Source of the DNA: JBDSSS01 sp963764195
GTDB lineage: Bacteria > Actinomycetota > Actinomycetes > Actinomycetales > Dermatophilaceae
Direction: 5' to 3'
Assembly: GCA_963764195.1 (NCBI GenBank)
Contig: CAVXRG010000011.1
Span: 67,727-131,726 of the forward strand
Length of the DNA stretch: 64,000 nucleotides
The stretch's first letter is position 1, and every line of letters begins with the position of its first letter. A program made the position numbers and the translations under genes. Positions 1 to 8,752 of this stretch are shown in pieces. The notes under the pieces are model-generated. The model had not been told where the DNA came from. It made no database searches and was given only the letters and a program-made list of their open reading frames with translations.

Positions 1-192
1 GACCAGGTGCGCGGCCTCGTCTACGTCCTCGGGATGCGGGGCCACTTCGACCTCGTCGACGAGCTGTACGACGAGCTGTGCGACGAGGTGCCCGACGAGC
101 CGGGCGGCTCACCGAACGCACACGCCGCGCGCACGAGCCTCCAGTGGTGGCGCGCGCTCCCGGCGCACATCCGGCCGATCCGCACGCCCTAG
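1..192 (+). CDS. 3' end of an unrecognised protein (partial)
   Basis: The frame is open from the first base and closes at a TAG at 190-192, so only the last 63 residues are visible. They are acidic in the first half (DLVDELYDELCDEV) and end in a basic Trp/Pro tail (LQWWRALPAHIRPIRTP). I recognise no domain in this fragment. Its stop codon overlaps the TAGATT box that probably serves as the -10 of the next gene, so the two genes are likely transcribed separately although adjacent. Confidence 0.6.
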   Translation, partial: DQVRGLVYVLGMRGHFDLVDELYDELCDEVPDEPGGSPNAHAARTSLQWWRALPAHIRPIRTP

Positions 193-201
193 ATTGGGGG
201 C

Positions 202-990
202 GTGGACACCGACGCAGTGCTGACTCTGCTCAAGGAGGTTGCTGCGGAGGTCATCAACCCGCGGTTCCGCTCCCTGACCGGCGGCGAGATCCACGAGAAG
301 AACCCCGGCGACCTCGTCACCGTCGCCGACCGCGAGGCCGAGGTGCTCATCACCGACGCCCTTATGCGGGCCTACCCCGACGCGGTCGTCCTCGGCGAGG
401 AGGCCTATGCCGCCGACCCGGCGCTGATGGAGCGCTACGTCGACGCGGATCACGCCTTCACCGTCGACCCCGTCGACGGCACGAAGAACTTCGTCCACGG
501 CTCGCCCGACCACGCGGTGATGGTCGCCGAGACCCGCGGCGGCGCGACGGTCCGAGCGTGGATCTGGCAGCCACAGCACGAGCTCGGCTACGTGGCGGAG
601 AAGGGGGCCGGCGCCTACCGCGACGGGGTCCGCCTCCACCGCGAGGTGCCCGAGGGCGACCTGCTCGTCGGCCGCACCTCTCGCCGTGACTGGATCGGGC
701 GGTCCCTCGAGGGCCTGCCGGACATGGCCCTCACGTGGGTCTCCTGCGGCATCGACTACCCCAAGCTCGTCGAGGGCCAGACCGACTACGTCCTCTACCG
801 CTCCGCCGCCCCGTGGGACCACGCGCCGGGCGCCCTGCTCGTCTCCGAGGCCGGCGGTCTCGTCGGCCAGTCCGACGGGTCGACCTACGGACCCCGCGAC
901 CAGCCGACCGGGGGTCTCGTCGCCGCCGCGAGCCCAGCGGCATACGACCGCGTCTGTCGCGCCCTCGCCGACGGCGGGCCCCCGCGCTGA
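202..990 (+). CDS. hisN: Inositol monophosphatase family protein, probably histidinol-phosphatase
   Basis: This 262-residue protein belongs to the Mg-dependent, Li-sensitive phosphatase superfamily. The metal-binding motifs are visible: LGEEAYA near residue 70, then DPVDGTKNF near residue 92, and the C-terminal WDHAPGALLVSEAGG motif. Family members hydrolyse inositol-1-phosphate, histidinol phosphate, 3'-phosphoadenosine phosphate or fructose bisphosphate. In actinobacteria a protein of this length is commonly the histidinol-phosphatase HisN, but the sequence alone cannot fix the substrate, so the symbol is tentative. The start is GTG at 202. A TAGATT box at 190-195 ends six bases before it, suggesting a leaderless mRNA. 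Confidence 0.85.
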   Translation: MDTDAVLTLLKEVAAEVINPRFRSLTGGEIHEKNPGDLVTVADREAEVLITDALMRAYPDAVVLGEEAYAADPALMERYVDADHAFTVDPVDGTKNFVHGSPDHAVMVAETRGGATVRAWIWQPQHELGYVAEKGAGAYRDGVRLHREVPEGDLLVGRTSRRDWIGRSLEGLPDMALTWVSCGIDYPKLVEGQTDYVLYRSAAPWDHAPGALLVSEAGGLVGQSDGSTYGPRDQPTGGLVAAASPAAYDRVCRALADGGPPR

Positions 991-1102
991 GCGGACGACC
1001 GGTTGTGACGTCGCCGGATCGGATACGTTGAGGATGCAGGCGTTCCGTCGGGAGAAGGGACCCCGAGGACATTCACCGGGGTAAGACCGGAAGAGGTGCG
1101 GC

Positions 1103-1255
1103 ATGGAGTGGTGGGGCTGGTTGATCGTCGCGGTGGTCGTCATCGCAGTGCTCGTCGGGGCGGTGCTCGCCATCCAGGCTCGGCGTCGTCGTGGCGGGGT
1201 CATCGTCGACCGGGGCGGCAAGCCCTCCGGCGGCCGTCGTGGGGGCTCGTCATGA
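1103..1255 (+). CDS. Small single-pass membrane protein (50 aa)
   Basis: A 50-residue open frame begins MEWWGWLIVAVVVIAVLVGA, giving one strong N-terminal transmembrane helix. A short basic, Gly-rich cytoplasmic tail follows (QARRRRGG...GGRRGGSS). Its TGA overlaps the ATG of the next PRC-barrel gene (ATGA at 1252-1255), the signature of translational coupling, which supports it as a real gene despite its size. No family is recognisable. By position it may anchor or accompany the two PRC-barrel proteins encoded downstream. Confidence 0.65.
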   Translation: MEWWGWLIVAVVVIAVLVGAVLAIQARRRRGGVIVDRGGKPSGGRRGGSS

Positions 1256-1839
1256 GCCGCCTCATGCGCACCAGTGAGATCACCAAGCGCCCCGTCGTGA
1301 CCCTCGCGGGCTTCGACGTGGCCCAGATCAAGGACGTCGTGTATGCCGCTGACGGTGGCTCCGTCCACGGGTTCACCCTCGCCGGCCGCGGGCTCTTCTC
1401 CGGACCGCGCTCGGAGGTCCTCACGTGGACGTCGGTCGCCGCGCTCGGCGCCGATGCGGTGATGATCGCCGACGAGAAGGCGCTGCGTGACCCCGCCAGC
1501 CTTTTCGGGTCGAGCGGCGCGCCGTCCTCGGCGCGTGCCGACGTGCTCGGGTCGCGCGTGCTCACCGACGCCGGGACCGACCTCGGGGTCGTCGTCGACG
1601 TCGTCGTCGAGGTGCACGGCGCCGGTGACGAGTGCGACGTCGTCGGCTACGAGATCGAGGCGTCCGAGGCGATGGAGAACAGCGGCACGCGGGTGCTCAT
1701 GCCGCTGCCCGACACCATTGCGGCCTCGGGTGAGAACCTCATCGTCCCCGCCTCCGCGAAGGACTTCGTCCGTCACGACCTCGCCGGCTTCGGCGCCGCC
1801 GTCGAGGAGTTCCGTACCCAGCTGGCCGGAGGTCACTGA
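1252..1839 (+). CDS. PRC-barrel domain protein (195 aa)
   Basis: The protein carries two PRC-barrel-like halves. The N-terminal one is near residues 8-75 (ITKRPVVTLAGFDVAQIKDV). The second is near residues 95-160, with the typical LGSRVLTDAGTDLGVVVDV turn where a strand leads into a Gly-Asp/Val-Val repeat. PRC barrels occur in photosynthetic reaction centre H subunit, RimM and many small soluble proteins, where they mediate protein or RNA contacts. The start ATG at 1252 overlaps the stop of the small membrane protein, and its own TGA overlaps the next ATG at 1839. The three genes therefore form a tightly coupled operon. Exact function unknown. Confidence 0.8.
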   Translation: MSRLMRTSEITKRPVVTLAGFDVAQIKDVVYAADGGSVHGFTLAGRGLFSGPRSEVLTWTSVAALGADAVMIADEKALRDPASLFGSSGAPSSARADVLGSRVLTDAGTDLGVVVDVVVEVHGAGDECDVVGYEIEASEAMENSGTRVLMPLPDTIAASGENLIVPASAKDFVRHDLAGFGAAVEEFRTQLAGGH

Positions 1840-2270
1840 TGCTCTTCTCGCAGACCCGCAAGCACAAGATCGTCGCGACGGGCTCGGCCGAGACGGTCGG
1901 CAAGGTCAAGGGATTCGTCGTCGACCCGACCTCGCGCTCCGTCGTCGCGCTGAGGGTCAAGGGCCACAAGGGCGGCGACACGCTGCACTGGGCCGACGTC
2001 GCCACCGTGGGTTCCGACGCCGTCACGGTCGCCGCGCCCGACGCGGTCAAGGACGCGAGCCAGGCCGTGAGCGACCTCGGCGGCAAGGACAACACGATGG
2101 TCGACAAGCGGGTCCTGTCGACCGTCGGCGACGAGTTGGGGGTCGTCACCGACGTCGAGTTCGACGGGTCGACCGGGGCGATCACCTACCTGATGGTCGA
2201 TGGCGCCCCGGTCCCCGCCGAGCGCCTCGTCGGGGTCGGCTCGTGGGCCGTCGTGGTGCGCACGGCCTGA
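1839..2270 (+). CDS. PRC-barrel domain protein (143 aa)
   Basis: This is a second PRC-barrel protein in the same operon. A first barrel half lies around residues 8-50 (IVATGSAETVGKVKGFVVD) and a second around 88-130 (DKRVLSTVGDELGVVTDVEF), so it resembles its upstream neighbour in a shortened form. The start ATG shares one base with the upstream stop codon. The gene ends just before the converging hemerythrin gene. A 7-bp inverted repeat, CCTGACC at 2266-2272 with GGTCAGG at 2290-2296, spans both stop codons and might act as a shared terminator, though it is weak. Function unknown. Confidence 0.8.
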   Translation: MLFSQTRKHKIVATGSAETVGKVKGFVVDPTSRSVVALRVKGHKGGDTLHWADVATVGSDAVTVAAPDAVKDASQAVSDLGGKDNTMVDKRVLSTVGDELGVVTDVEFDGSTGAITYLMVDGAPVPAERLVGVGSWAVVVRTA

Positions 2271-2291
2271 CCAGACGGTCCCGGCCGGCGG

Positions 2292-2873
2292 TCAGGGGCT
2301 CTCGGAGGCCTTCTTCGACGCAGCCCCGTCGCCCCGCCCCGAGGAGTCCGACCCTGCTGCCTGGTGGTCCTCGACGTAGGACTCGGGGTCCTTGTCCTCG
2401 GGCGTGATGCCGGACGCCGCCTTGAGCGACTCGTAGCGGATGAAGCTCACGCCGATCTCGTGCCGCAGCTGGAGGTCGGCCTGCTGACGGAAGTCGGCGA
2501 GGTCCTGTCGCTCCTCCTCGCCCATGTGGTCGCTGTTGTGCGTGTTGGCGTCGATGACGGCCGTCCACCACTCGTCGGAGCCGGTCTCGGCGTCGCCCAC
2601 CTTGCGCACGGCCTCGCGGATCTCGTTGTGGTCCTTGACCGCGTCCTCGACCTCCTCCGTCACGGACTCCGCGTCGGCGGCGCCGGTGCCGAGCTTGAGC
2701 AGCTCGGGGTAGAAGTACCTCTCCTCCGCCTCGGCATGCGTCTCGAGCAGGATCGCGAGGCGGGTCCAGAGGGCAGCCAGGCCCTCGTGGTCGTCGCGGG
2801 GCCACTCCTCGAGCATGGCAAACATCCGCCGCTGCTCGACGTGCTGGTGCAGGATGATCTCGGTGATGTCCAT
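2292..2873 (-). CDS. Hemerythrin HHE cation-binding domain protein
   Basis: This 193-residue, mainly helical protein has the spaced His/Glu ligands of hemerythrin-like di-iron proteins: ILHQHVEQRRMF near the N-terminus, THAEAEERYFYPELL near residues 45-58, KDHNEIR near 80 and NTHNSDHMGEEE near 108. Such proteins bind O2 or NO, or store or sense iron. The C-terminal tail after about residue 160 is low-complexity, Ser/Gly/Asp-rich and probably disordered. The ATG at 2873 starts the domain directly. It converges with the PRC-barrel operon and diverges from the VOC gene. Confidence 0.85.
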   Translation of the reverse strand: MDITEIILHQHVEQRRMFAMLEEWPRDDHEGLAALWTRLAILLETHAEAEERYFYPELLKLGTGAADAESVTEEVEDAVKDHNEIREAVRKVGDAETGSDEWWTAVIDANTHNSDHMGEEERQDLADFRQQADLQLRHEIGVSFIRYESLKAASGITPEDKDPESYVEDHQAAGSDSSGRGDGAASKKASESP

Positions 2874-2957
2874 ACGTCTCTCCGTCTCTCCATCTCGTCG
2901 GGGGTCAGGCCACCACTCTCCACCACCGGTCGTCGCTGCACGAGAGGAGCCCCCCAC

Positions 2958-3402
2958 ATGAGTGAGACATCGAGTGAGACAGCGAGCGAGCACGCCCCGG
3001 CCGAGGTGGAGCGACCGACGTTCGGGTCGTTCGCGCTCGACTGCGCCGACCCCCGGGGCGTGGCGCACTTCTACGCCGACCTGCTCGGCGGGACGGTCGA
3101 GGACGACGGCGACCCGGACAGCGACTGGTTCACGGTGCGGTGGGACGGACCCGACCTCGCCACCCAGCTCGCGCCCGGCCACGTGTCGCCGGGCTGGCCC
3201 GTGGGGCCAGCAGCAGGCCCACCTCGACCTCAAGGTCGCCGACATCGCGGCCGCGCACGAGCGGGTGCTCGCCCTCGGCGGCACGGCCCTCGACCCGGTG
3301 GAGCGGCCGGAGCCGGGGCCGCAGCGCGGTTTTCGGGTCTACGCGGACCCCGCCGGGCACCCGTTCTGCCTGTGTCGCCCGAGCGCCGACGCCTGGGGCT
3401 GA
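2958..3402 (+). pseudogene. VOC (glyoxalase-like) family gene with a one-base frameshift
   Basis: The N-terminal half, from ATG 2958, reads as a VOC/glyoxalase-like protein (FGSFALDCADPRGVAHFYAD, then DSDWFTVRWDGPDLATQLAP). Near 3203 the frame runs into unrelated sequence, while the next frame continues the family exactly (QQQAHLDLKVADIAAAHERV, then FRVYADPAGHPFCLCRP) to a TGA at 3400-3402. Removing one G from the GGGG run at 3203-3206 restores a continuous protein of about 147 residues. The gene is therefore either a fresh frameshift mutant or carries a homopolymer sequencing error. No catalytic role can be assigned. The coding strand converges with the patatin gene, whose last base is adjacent. 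Confidence 0.75.
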
Positions 3403-4359
3403 TCAGTAGCCCGCCTGGTCGAGGGCCTCGGTCGTCAGCTGCCGCCCGAGCTCGATCATCTCGGCGGCCCGGTGGAAGTCGAGGGTGCGCACGGCATTCG
3501 ACGGCACGGTGACGAGGACGTCCGGAGGGTTGCTCGCCATCCGGTAGCGGGAGATGAGCGCGCTCATCGTGTCGAACGACATGGTCAGCAGGTCGACGAC
3601 GCCGATCTCGGTCGGGGAGGCGGCGGGGGCCACCTCGTCGAGGTCGCGCCGGTGACCCACCGAGAAGCGGTTGGTGATGGCCCGCACCCGCTCGGACTCG
3701 AGGACGTCGGCGGTGCTGCGCCGCAGCCTCGTCGTCCAGTCCTCGAGGGCGCCGGGCTCCGACGAGGTCCGAAGTGGCGTGGAGGTGCCGCTCGGGCTGC
3801 GCATCCCCGACAGGGAGACCGCGATGGTGAGGTCGGCGTTGGCCGCGGCGGTCGGCTCGATCGGCACGGGGTTGATGAGGCCGCCGTCGACGAGCAGGCG
3901 TCCGTTGATGCTGATCGGGGTGATCACGCCCGGGATGGCGATCGAGGCGCGGATCGCCTGCACGACAGGACCGCGCTGGAACCACACCTCGCGGCGGGCG
4001 TTGAGGTCGGTCGCGACCGCCGTGTACGGCACGGGCAGGTCCTCGATGGCGACGCCGTCGAGGATCTCACCGACCTTGGCGATGATGCGCTCGGCCCGGA
4101 TCGCGCCGCCCACGGTCGAGAGGCTGAGGTCGAGCAGGCGCCACACCTCGCGCTGGGTGAGGCTGAGGGCCCACTCGGTGTAGGCCTCGAGGCGCCCGGC
4201 GGCTGCCACCCCGCCGACGAGGGCACCCATCGACGTGCCTGCGAGGGAGGCGATCTCGAAGCCGCGCTCGGAGATGACCTGGAGGGCCCCGATGTGGGCG
4301 TAACCGCGCGCCCCACCCGAGCCGAGAACCACTGCCGCCTGCCGTCCCTGCGCCACCAT
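3403..4359 (-). CDS. Patatin-like phospholipase family protein
   Basis: This is an alpha/beta-fold lipid acyl hydrolase with a Ser-Asp dyad. All the family signatures are present: the oxyanion-hole loop GSGGARGYAH at about residues 13-22, the nucleophile elbow GTSMG with Ser43, and DGG at 158-160 holding the catalytic Asp. Length (318 aa) fits the bacterial RssA/YchK-type subfamily, cytosolic proteins of uncertain substrate. The start could be ATG 4359. The adjacent GTG at 4356 lies exactly six bases after a TACTCT box and could be a leaderless start; a TTG further out at 4395 is less likely. The gene is divergent from the LacI regulator. Confidence 0.88.
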   Translation of the reverse strand: MVAQGRQAAVVLGSGGARGYAHIGALQVISERGFEIASLAGTSMGALVGGVAAAGRLEAYTEWALSLTQREVWRLLDLSLSTVGGAIRAERIIAKVGEILDGVAIEDLPVPYTAVATDLNARREVWFQRGPVVQAIRASIAIPGVITPISINGRLLVDGGLINPVPIEPTAAANADLTIAVSLSGMRSPSGTSTPLRTSSEPGALEDWTTRLRRSTADVLESERVRAITNRFSVGHRRDLDEVAPAASPTEIGVVDLLTMSFDTMSALISRYRMASNPPDVLVTVPSNAVRTLDFHRAAEMIELGRQLTTEALDQAGY

Positions 4360-4437
4360 CCGAGAGTAGCCACTCGGCGACTCGCGCCCGTCCAACCCTT
4401 GCGCGATCGACCCGGGCTGTGGTTCATTGGAGCGTGA

Positions 4438-4451
4438 TGTAAGCGCTTACA
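4438..4451. promoter_or_regulatory. LacI-family operator candidate
   Basis: TGTAAGCGCTTACA is a perfect 14-bp palindrome with the central CG step typical of LacI/GalR operators. It lies 52 bases upstream of the LacI-family start codon and about 80 bases upstream of the divergent patatin start. It most likely binds the product of the adjacent gene for autoregulation. I saw no second perfect copy in the short gap before the binding-protein gene, so control of the transport operon may rely on read-through or on a diverged site. Confidence 0.75.
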
Positions 4452-4503
4452 CATCGGCGCAACGCATCGATTCCTCTCAACGACGAGACCGGAAGGGCGT
4501 GAC

Positions 4504-5529
4504 ATGGCGAAGGCACCGCAGCGGGCGACCGGTCCGACGATCTACTCCGTGGCCGACCTCGCCGGGGTCTCGATCGCGACCGTGTCGCGGGTCCTGCAGG
4601 GGTCGAACGCCGTGTCGCCGGCCTCGCGACAGAAGGTCCTCGACGCCGTCGACCAGCTCGACTACGTGCCGGTCGGTGCGGCCCGCAGCCTCGCCGTGCG
4701 CCACCACGAGGCACTTGGTCTCGTCCTGCCCGAGCTGAGCGGTCCGTACTACGCCGAGCTGCTGATGGGCTTCGAGTCCCGCGCCGCCGAGCTCGGCCAC
4801 AGCGTCATCCTGCTGCTCGCCGAGGGCAAGGACGACCTGCCCAGGGCCGTGCGCCAGCTCACCACCCGCGTCGACGCCCTCGCCGTGCTGGGTGGGACGG
4901 CGATGGCCCCCGCCATGGCCAAGGTGCTGCGCGGCAAGAAGCCCGTCGTCGTCATCGCCGGCTCGGCCGCGGACGACATCGAGAACGTCATGGCCGAGAG
5001 CCGGCGCAGCGCAGAGCAGCTCACCCTGCACGTCCTCGACCACGGACGGTCACGGCTGCTCTTCGTCGGTGACCCCGGGGTCGCGCCCGACATCGCCGGG
5101 CGCTACGCCGGCTTCGTCGCCGCCCACGTCTCCCGCGGGCTCGATGCCGCAGAGCCGGTGCGGGTCGCCTACCGCGAGTCCGCCGGCCCGGAGGTGGCCG
5201 AGGCGATCCTGGCTGGGACCCTCGTCACCGACGCCCTCGTCTGCGCCAACGACGAGCTGGCCCTGTCGATCATGGCGTGCCTGCTCGATGCCGGTCGCGA
5301 GGTGCCGGGCGACCTTGCGGTCGTCGGCTGGGACGACGTGATGACGGCCCGCTACGTCCGCCCGGGCCTCACCACGGTCCGGCAGCCCGTCCGCGACCTC
5401 GGGTCGCTGGCCGCCGGCCGCCTGCACGAACGGCTGGCCGGTGACCCCGCCGACCCGGACGACCACGTCCTGCCCACGGAGCTCGTCTTCCGCCAGTCGT
5501 GCGGCTGCGTCCAGCCGCCACGCCTCTGA
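4504..5529 (+). CDS. LacI family transcriptional regulator
   Basis: This 341-residue regulator has the standard layout. The N-terminal helix-turn-helix and hinge are at about residues 14-62 (TIYSVADLAGVSIATVSRVL, then VSPASRQKVLDAVDQLDYVP). The periplasmic-binding-like sugar domain follows, ending with the usual DVMTARYVRPGLTTVRQP segment. The C-terminus CGC is common in this family. The perfect palindrome at 4438-4451 is its likely operator. It precedes an ABC sugar importer and two glycoside hydrolases on the same strand, so it is the probable sensor of the imported oligosaccharide. The effector is not deducible from sequence. Confidence 0.93.
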   Translation: MAKAPQRATGPTIYSVADLAGVSIATVSRVLQGSNAVSPASRQKVLDAVDQLDYVPVGAARSLAVRHHEALGLVLPELSGPYYAELLMGFESRAAELGHSVILLLAEGKDDLPRAVRQLTTRVDALAVLGGTAMAPAMAKVLRGKKPVVVIAGSAADDIENVMAESRRSAEQLTLHVLDHGRSRLLFVGDPGVAPDIAGRYAGFVAAHVSRGLDAAEPVRVAYRESAGPEVAEAILAGTLVTDALVCANDELALSIMACLLDAGREVPGDLAVVGWDDVMTARYVRPGLTTVRQPVRDLGSLAAGRLHERLAGDPADPDDHVLPTELVFRQSCGCVQPPRL

Positions 5530-5608
5530 TGACCCGGACACCCTCGACCCCCGCACATGGCCGCCGGCTGCCCCCGGCCGCGCAGCACACCCCCTCAGAA
5601 AGTGAGAA

Positions 5609-6886
5609 ATGATGAGACGCACCACAGCCATCACCGTGGCCTGCCTGACCGCGACGGCCTTGACCGTCAGCGCCTGCGGACGTGGAGACGGAGGCGCGAC
5701 GGGCGCCGCCGAGACCGGCGCGGCCGTCAGCACCGGCGCCGCCAAGGGCACCATCACCGTGTGGGCGATGGGAGCCGAGGGCGAGAAGCTGCCCGACCTC
5801 GCCAAGGACTTCGAGGCCGCCAACCCCGGCGTGAAGATCAACGTCACCGCGATCCCGTGGGACTCCGCGCACGACAAGTTCACGACCGCGATCACCGCCA
5901 ACAAGACGCCTGACGTCGCGATGGTGGGCACGACGTGGATGGGCGAGTTCGCGGGGCTCGACGCCCTCGACCCGACGCCCCCGTCGATCGACCAGTCCGC
6001 CTTCTTCCCGGGCGCCCAGAAGACGACCGAGGTCAACGGCACCTCCTTCGGCATCCCCTGGTACGTGGAGACCCGCGTGCTCTTCTACCGCAGCGACCTC
6101 GCCAAGAAAGCCGGCTTCGACAGCGCCCCCACCGACTGGGACGGCCTCAAGAGCATGGCCAAGGCCATGCAGACCAAGGCCGGCGCGAAGTGGGGCATCG
6201 GCCTGCAGGCCGGCGGCACCGGATCCTGGCAGTCGATCATGCCGTTCGCCTGGTCCGACGGCGCCGAGCTGACGCAGGGTGACAAGTACACCTTCGACAC
6301 CCCGCCGATGCTCGAGGCGGTGAAGTACTACCAGTCCTTCTTCACCGACGGCATCGCCAACAAGTCCGCCCCGGCGACCCCGACGACCGAGCCCGACTTC
6401 GCCAGCGGCAAGGTGCCGATGTTCATCTCCGGCCCGTGGATGATGTCCGCGGTCGAGAAGGTCGGCGGTGCGGGCTTCAAGGACAAGTACAACGTCGCGA
6501 AGATCCCGGCCAAGAAGGACTCCTCCTCCTTCGTCGGCGGCTCCAACCTCGCCGTCTTCAAGAACACCCAGAACCGGGACGCGTCGTGGAAGTTCGTCCA
6601 GTGGCTCGCGGACCCCAAGGTCCAGGCCAAGTGGTACGGCATGTCCACCGACCTGCCCTCGGTCCAGAGCGCGTGGAAGGACCCCGCGCTCGCGAGCGAC
6701 AAGAAGCTCGCGGTCTTCGGTGACCAGCTGACGACCGCCAAGGCTCCGCCGTCGTTCTCGACGTGGGAGCAGGTCATCGCCTCCTTCGACAACGAGATGG
6801 AGAAGGTGACCAAGACCGGGTCGGACCCGGCCGCCGCGCTGAAGACGGTGCAGCAGCAGGCCGACTCCATCGGGACGGGCCAGTAG
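5609..6886 (+). CDS. ABC transporter sugar-binding lipoprotein
   Basis: This is an extracellular solute-binding protein of the family-1 (maltose/oligosaccharide) type, 425 residues. The N-terminus is a lipoprotein signal ending in the lipobox LTVSAC at about residues 18-23, so the mature protein is anchored by a lipidated Cys. The body contains the typical ITVWAMGAEGEKLPDLAKDF opening strand/helix and the SGPWMM and GGSNLAVFKNT segments that line the sugar cleft. Two ATGs stand in tandem at 5609 and 5612. It is followed after three bases by the first permease gene. The ligand is probably a glucan oligosaccharide, given the neighbouring hydrolases. Confidence 0.92.
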   Translation: MMRRTTAITVACLTATALTVSACGRGDGGATGAAETGAAVSTGAAKGTITVWAMGAEGEKLPDLAKDFEAANPGVKINVTAIPWDSAHDKFTTAITANKTPDVAMVGTTWMGEFAGLDALDPTPPSIDQSAFFPGAQKTTEVNGTSFGIPWYVETRVLFYRSDLAKKAGFDSAPTDWDGLKSMAKAMQTKAGAKWGIGLQAGGTGSWQSIMPFAWSDGAELTQGDKYTFDTPPMLEAVKYYQSFFTDGIANKSAPATPTTEPDFASGKVPMFISGPWMMSAVEKVGGAGFKDKYNVAKIPAKKDSSSFVGGSNLAVFKNTQNRDASWKFVQWLADPKVQAKWYGMSTDLPSVQSAWKDPALASDKKLAVFGDQLTTAKAPPSFSTWEQVIASFDNEMEKVTKTGSDPAAALKTVQQQADSIGTGQ

Positions 6887-6889
6887 GTC

Positions 6890-7846
6890 ATGTCCGCCCC
6901 GAGCACCGCCGTCGCCGCGTCCCCACCGGGACGGGACGAGCGGCACGCGCCCCGCCGGCCGGCTGGGAAGCCCGTCCGGCGGGAGGCGCGGGCCGCGTGG
7001 ATCCTCGCGATCCCGTTCTGCCTGCTCTTCCTCACCTTCACGGCGTGGCCGGTCGTCCAGTCGCTCTTCATGTCCTTCACCGACACCGGGGCCAAGGACC
7101 TGCGGGACCCGTTCGGGGTCAACCTCATCGGGCTCGACAACTTCACCCGCGCCCTCGGCGACCCCATCTTCCGCAAGGCGGCCGTCAACACGGCATACTT
7201 CGTCCTCGTCGGTATGCCGCTCACCCTCCTGATCGCCCTCGCCGCGGCCGTCGCGCTCGACAAGGGGATCACCCGCTTCCGGTCGGTCTTCCGGCTCGGC
7301 TTCTACACGCCGGTCATCACCTCGATCGTCGCCGTGGCCGTCGTCTGGCGCTTCCTCCTGCAGGACCCGGGTGGCCTGATCAACACCGCGCTCGGCTGGG
7401 TCGGGATCACCGGTCCGAACTGGCTCGGCGACCCCCACTGGTCGATGCCGGCGCTGATCATGATGGCGTCGTGGCGCAACTTCGGCACCGCGATGATCAT
7501 CTTCCTCGCCGGCCTGCAGGGCGTGCCGCAGTCCCTGCACGAGGCGGCCGCGATCGACGGAGCCGGCTCCTGGCAGCGCTTCCGCCACGTGACGCTCCCC
7601 CTGCTGCGACCGACGATGCTCTTCGTCTCGGTGACGACGGCGATCGGATACCTCCAGTTCTTCGAGGAGCCCTTCGTCATGACGCGGGGCGGCCCGCTCA
7701 ACAGCACCGTCTCGGTCTCGATGGCCACCTACAACCAGTTCGGCTTCGGCAACTACGGCTACGCGTCCGCGATGAGCTACCTCATCTTCATCGTCATCGC
7801 CATCGTCACCGCCGTGCAGTTCCGGCTGCTCCGAGAGAGGACCTGA
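6890..7846 (+). CDS. ABC transporter permease, MalF-type
   Basis: This 318-residue inner-membrane permease has about six transmembrane helices after a basic cytoplasmic N-terminus. The first begins at RAAWILAIPFCLLFLTFTAW. The EAA loop that docks the ATPase is clear: LHEAAAIDGAGSWQRFRHVT near residues 218-237. It lies three bases downstream of the binding-protein stop and three bases upstream of the second permease, so it belongs to one operon. No ATPase gene is present in this locus. As in many actinobacterial sugar importers, a shared MsiK-type ATPase encoded elsewhere is expected (inference). Confidence 0.93.
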   Translation: MSAPSTAVAASPPGRDERHAPRRPAGKPVRREARAAWILAIPFCLLFLTFTAWPVVQSLFMSFTDTGAKDLRDPFGVNLIGLDNFTRALGDPIFRKAAVNTAYFVLVGMPLTLLIALAAAVALDKGITRFRSVFRLGFYTPVITSIVAVAVVWRFLLQDPGGLINTALGWVGITGPNWLGDPHWSMPALIMMASWRNFGTAMIIFLAGLQGVPQSLHEAAAIDGAGSWQRFRHVTLPLLRPTMLFVSVTTAIGYLQFFEEPFVMTRGGPLNSTVSVSMATYNQFGFGNYGYASAMSYLIFIVIAIVTAVQFRLLRERT

Positions 7847-7849
7847 CCG

Positions 7850-8752
7850 ATGTCCATCGACACCCCCACCCGGGAGAGCCGGGACGCCGACGAGGCGCCG
7901 GTCGTCAACGAGTCCCGTGCCGGCATGGTCGGCTCCAACCACAGCGGCCACTGGTGGCTCTACGCCATACTCGTCATCGGCTTCATCGCGGTCATCGCGC
8001 CCTTCGTCTGGATGGTGCTCGGCAGCTTCAAGGGCGAGGGCGAGCTGCGTCAGATCCCGCCGACCTGGCTGCCGCAGCACGCGTCCCTCGACAACTACAC
8101 GCAGCTGTTCTCGCGGCTGTCCTTCGGCACCTACTTCCTCAACTCGACGGTCGTCGCCGTCGTCGTCACCCTCGGCAACCTGCTCTTCTGCTCGATGCTC
8201 GGCTACGCCCTGGCGATGCTCGAGTTCCGGGGCAAGAAGGTCATCTTCGTCGCCGTCATGACGACCCTGATGATCCCCGGCGTCGTCACCTTCGTGCCGC
8301 TCTTCGTCCTCGTCGCCAACATCGGCCTCATCGACTCCCTGCCGGGGCTCTTCCTGCCCTTCCTCGTGGCGCCGTTCGGGGTGTTCCTCATGCGGCAGTT
8401 CATCCTCGGCCTGCCGCGGGAGCTGCTCGACGCCGGTCGGGTCGACGGGGCGGGGGAGCTGCGGATCTTCCGGCAGATCATCCTGCCGCTGTGCGGGCCC
8501 GCCCTCGCGACGCTCGGGATCCTCACCTTCCTCGGCAGCTGGAACAACTTCCTCTGGCCGCTCGTCGTCGCCCAGTCGGAGAGCCACTACACGCTCCCCG
8601 TCGCGCTCGCCCTCTACTCGACCGGTCAGAACAGCACGAACTACGGCCTGCTCCTCGCCGGGGCGACGGTGGTCATCATCCCGATCCTCGTCGTCTTCCT
8701 CATCTTCCAGAAGCGCTTCATCGAGGGCATCGCCACCACCGGCATCAAGTGA
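7850..8752 (+). CDS. ABC transporter permease, MalG-type
   Basis: This is the second permease of the importer, 300 residues with about six transmembrane helices. The first is YAILVIGFIAVIAPFVWMVL near residue 42. The EAA-like loop reads LPRELLDAGRVDGAGELRIF near residues 185-204, followed by IILPLCGPALATLGI. The final helix and the short tail KRFIEGIATTGIK are typical of MalG homologues. The ATG lies three bases after the upstream stop. It precedes a Tat-exported hydrolase gene by 38 bases, probably in the same transcript. Confidence 0.93.
   Translation: MSIDTPTRESRDADEAPVVNESRAGMVGSNHSGHWWLYAILVIGFIAVIAPFVWMVLGSFKGEGELRQIPPTWLPQHASLDNYTQLFSRLSFGTYFLNSTVVAVVVTLGNLLFCSMLGYALAMLEFRGKKVIFVAVMTTLMIPGVVTFVPLFVLVANIGLIDSLPGLFLPFLVAPFGVFLMRQFILGLPRELLDAGRVDGAGELRIFRQIILPLCGPALATLGILTFLGSWNNFLWPLVVAQSESHYTLPVALALYSTGQNSTNYGLLLAGATVVIIPILVVFLIFQKRFIEGIATTGIK

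Noticed and set aside
2266..2296. Strong terminator between the PRC-barrel and hemerythrin genes
   Set aside because: The stem is only 7 bp with a 17-base loop and no T-tract, too weak to list as a separate terminator.
5530..5608. Second LacI operator upstream of the binding-protein gene
   Set aside because: Only a short CTCA/TGAG hairpin is present, with no resemblance to the TGTAAGCGCTTACA palindrome.
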